Source: Bacillus tequilensis KCTC 13622
GTDB taxonomy: Bacteria > Bacillota > Bacilli > Bacillales > Bacillaceae
DNA length: 64,000 nucleotides
Reading direction: 5' to 3'
Assembly: GCF_000507145.1 (NCBI RefSeq)
Contig: NZ_AYTO01000036.1
Coordinates: 124,001-188,000, forward strand
Within the stretch, counting starts at the first letter, position 1. Each line of letters opens with the position of its first letter. The translations under genes and the position numbers were made by a program. The notes below the pieces were generated by a model. It was not told where the DNA came from and did not search any database. It saw only the letters and a list, made by a program, of their open reading frames with translations. Positions 63,351 through 64,000 of this stretch are shown here, in pieces.

Positions 63351-64000
63351 GTGAAAACGAAGACCCTGTTCTTGTTCTGTGCCATTGTAACCCTATCTAT
63401 ATTGACGCCAAACGAAACCTTCGCGCAAACAACAATCGAGCCGACAACCATAAATGAAGAAATTGCACAATTCTCGCCAAAGAAACTAAGGAAGGTTGAT
63501 CAGATGATCGAACGGGATATTGCAGCAGGATTCCCAGGCGCCGTTCTTGTCGTCGTGAAGGATGGCCGCATCATAAAAAAAACAGCATATGGCTACAGTA
63601 AAAAGTACGAAGAAGCAGAACTGCTGCGCCGTCCGGCAAAAATGAAAACCCGCACGATGTTTGACTTAGCCTCAAATACGAAAATGTACGCTACTAATTT
63701 TGCATTACAGCGCTTAGTCAGCCAAAGAAAGCTCGATGTCTATGAAAAGGTTTCTGCATATTTGCCTGATTTCAAGGATCAGCCCGGAGACCTTTTGAAA
63801 GGAAAAGATAAGATTCGTGTCATCGATGTCCTACAGCACCAGTCTGGGCTCCCCTCAAGCTTTTACTTTTACACGCCGGAAAAAGCCGGCAAGTACTATT
63901 CTCAGGAGCGGGACAAAACGATCAAATATTTGACCAAAGTTCCGCTCGATTATCAAACAGGGACAAAACACGTATACAGTGACATCGGATATATGCTCCT
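63351..64000 (+). CDS. amiE: Secreted N-acetylmuramyl-L-alanine amidase AmiE (3' end beyond window)
   Basis: The open frame starts with GTG after AAAGGAG and runs off the right edge. A signal peptide (VKTKTLFLFCAIVTLSILTP) ends near TFAQT. The beta-lactamase/esterase fold is shown by the SxxK motif in LASNTKMYA, LQHQSGLPSSF and YSDIGYML (YxN equivalent). It was formerly named ybbE. It frees MurNAc-containing fragments outside the cell for MurP; nagZ is expected next but lies outside the window. Confidence 0.9.
   Translation, partial: MKTKTLFLFCAIVTLSILTPNETFAQTTIEPTTINEEIAQFSPKKLRKVDQMIERDIAAGFPGAVLVVVKDGRIIKKTAYGYSKKYEEAELLRRPAKMKTRTMFDLASNTKMYATNFALQRLVSQRKLDVYEKVSAYLPDFKDQPGDLLKGKDKIRVIDVLQHQSGLPSSFYFYTPEKAGKYYSQERDKTIKYLTKVPLDYQTGTKHVYSDIGYML

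Overview
The window is chromosomal DNA of a Bacillus subtilis-group organism. Nearly every housekeeping gene reads as a close relative of a B. subtilis gene in the ybb-ybf part of the chromosome (psd, pssA, mpr, purT, glpTQ, glmS, glmM, cdaA, sigW, murQRP). The strand runs opposite to the usual 168 map. Small amino-acid differences from 168 as I remember it, together with a rhizocticin-type phosphonate cluster, point to the spizizenii branch (B. spizizenii / ATCC 6633-like). That placement rests on memory of families, not on a search.

Layout. 1-20 kb is conserved core: ybfO (cut by the left edge), the phosphatidylethanolamine operon pssA-ybfM-psd-ybfN, ybfK, mpr-ybfJ, purT, ybfI-ybfH, a small unknown membrane protein with a truncated paralogue, the ybfA-ybfB operon, ybeF, glpT-glpQ with a cre site and leader terminator, ybeC, ybyB, cypC, ybxH, csgA and ybxG. 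21.3-34.3 kb is an accessory island: a 13-gene minus-strand operon plus a divergent LysR-type regulator. It encodes a complete apparent route to a phosphonate peptide: PEP mutase, a two-subunit phosphonopyruvate decarboxylase, the RhiG-type aldolase, an aminotransferase, an HprK-like kinase, a threonine-synthase-like enzyme, two ATP-grasp peptide ligases and an exporter. I assign it to rhizocticin (rhi) biosynthesis. Gene remnants at 34.3-34.7 kb, including a sensor-kinase tail, mark its edge. 34.8-41 kb is the skf (sporulation killing factor) operon, from the sactipeptide precursor skfA to skfH; skfC is split by an in-frame stop. 41.3-41.7 kb holds a decayed second copy of the 3' end of glmS.

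41.8-49.1 kb carries an MFS exporter (ybcL) with its ArsR-type regulator (ybzH), then ybcI, ybcH, ybcF and the ybcC-ndhF pair, which corresponds to the DabA/DabB inorganic-carbon accumulation system. 49.1-51 kb is a non-core stretch with a PAP2 phosphatase gene bounded by 36-bp inverted repeats. 51-58.3 kb is the cell-wall/c-di-AMP block: glmS with its self-cleaving ribozyme, then cdaA-cdaR-glmM, and sigW-rsiW with an autoregulatory sigma-W promoter. A five-gene tRNA operon (Glu-Val-Thr-Tyr-Gln) follows on the minus strand, then ybbK-ybbJ and the MurNAc recycling operon murQ-murR-murP-amiE, with amiE cut by the right edge.

How the parts relate: glmS, glmM, the MurNAc genes and c-di-AMP synthesis all feed cell-wall precursor metabolism. 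skf and rhi are two antagonistic secondary-metabolite systems lying back to back. The most promising new observations are a probable ATT start codon for the first ATP-grasp ligase, a 5-codon leader cistron coupled to rhiB, a proposed kinase/elimination pair in the phosphonate pathway, a three-site operator and leaderless promoter for YbzH, the broken skfC, and the inverted repeat around the PAP2 gene.
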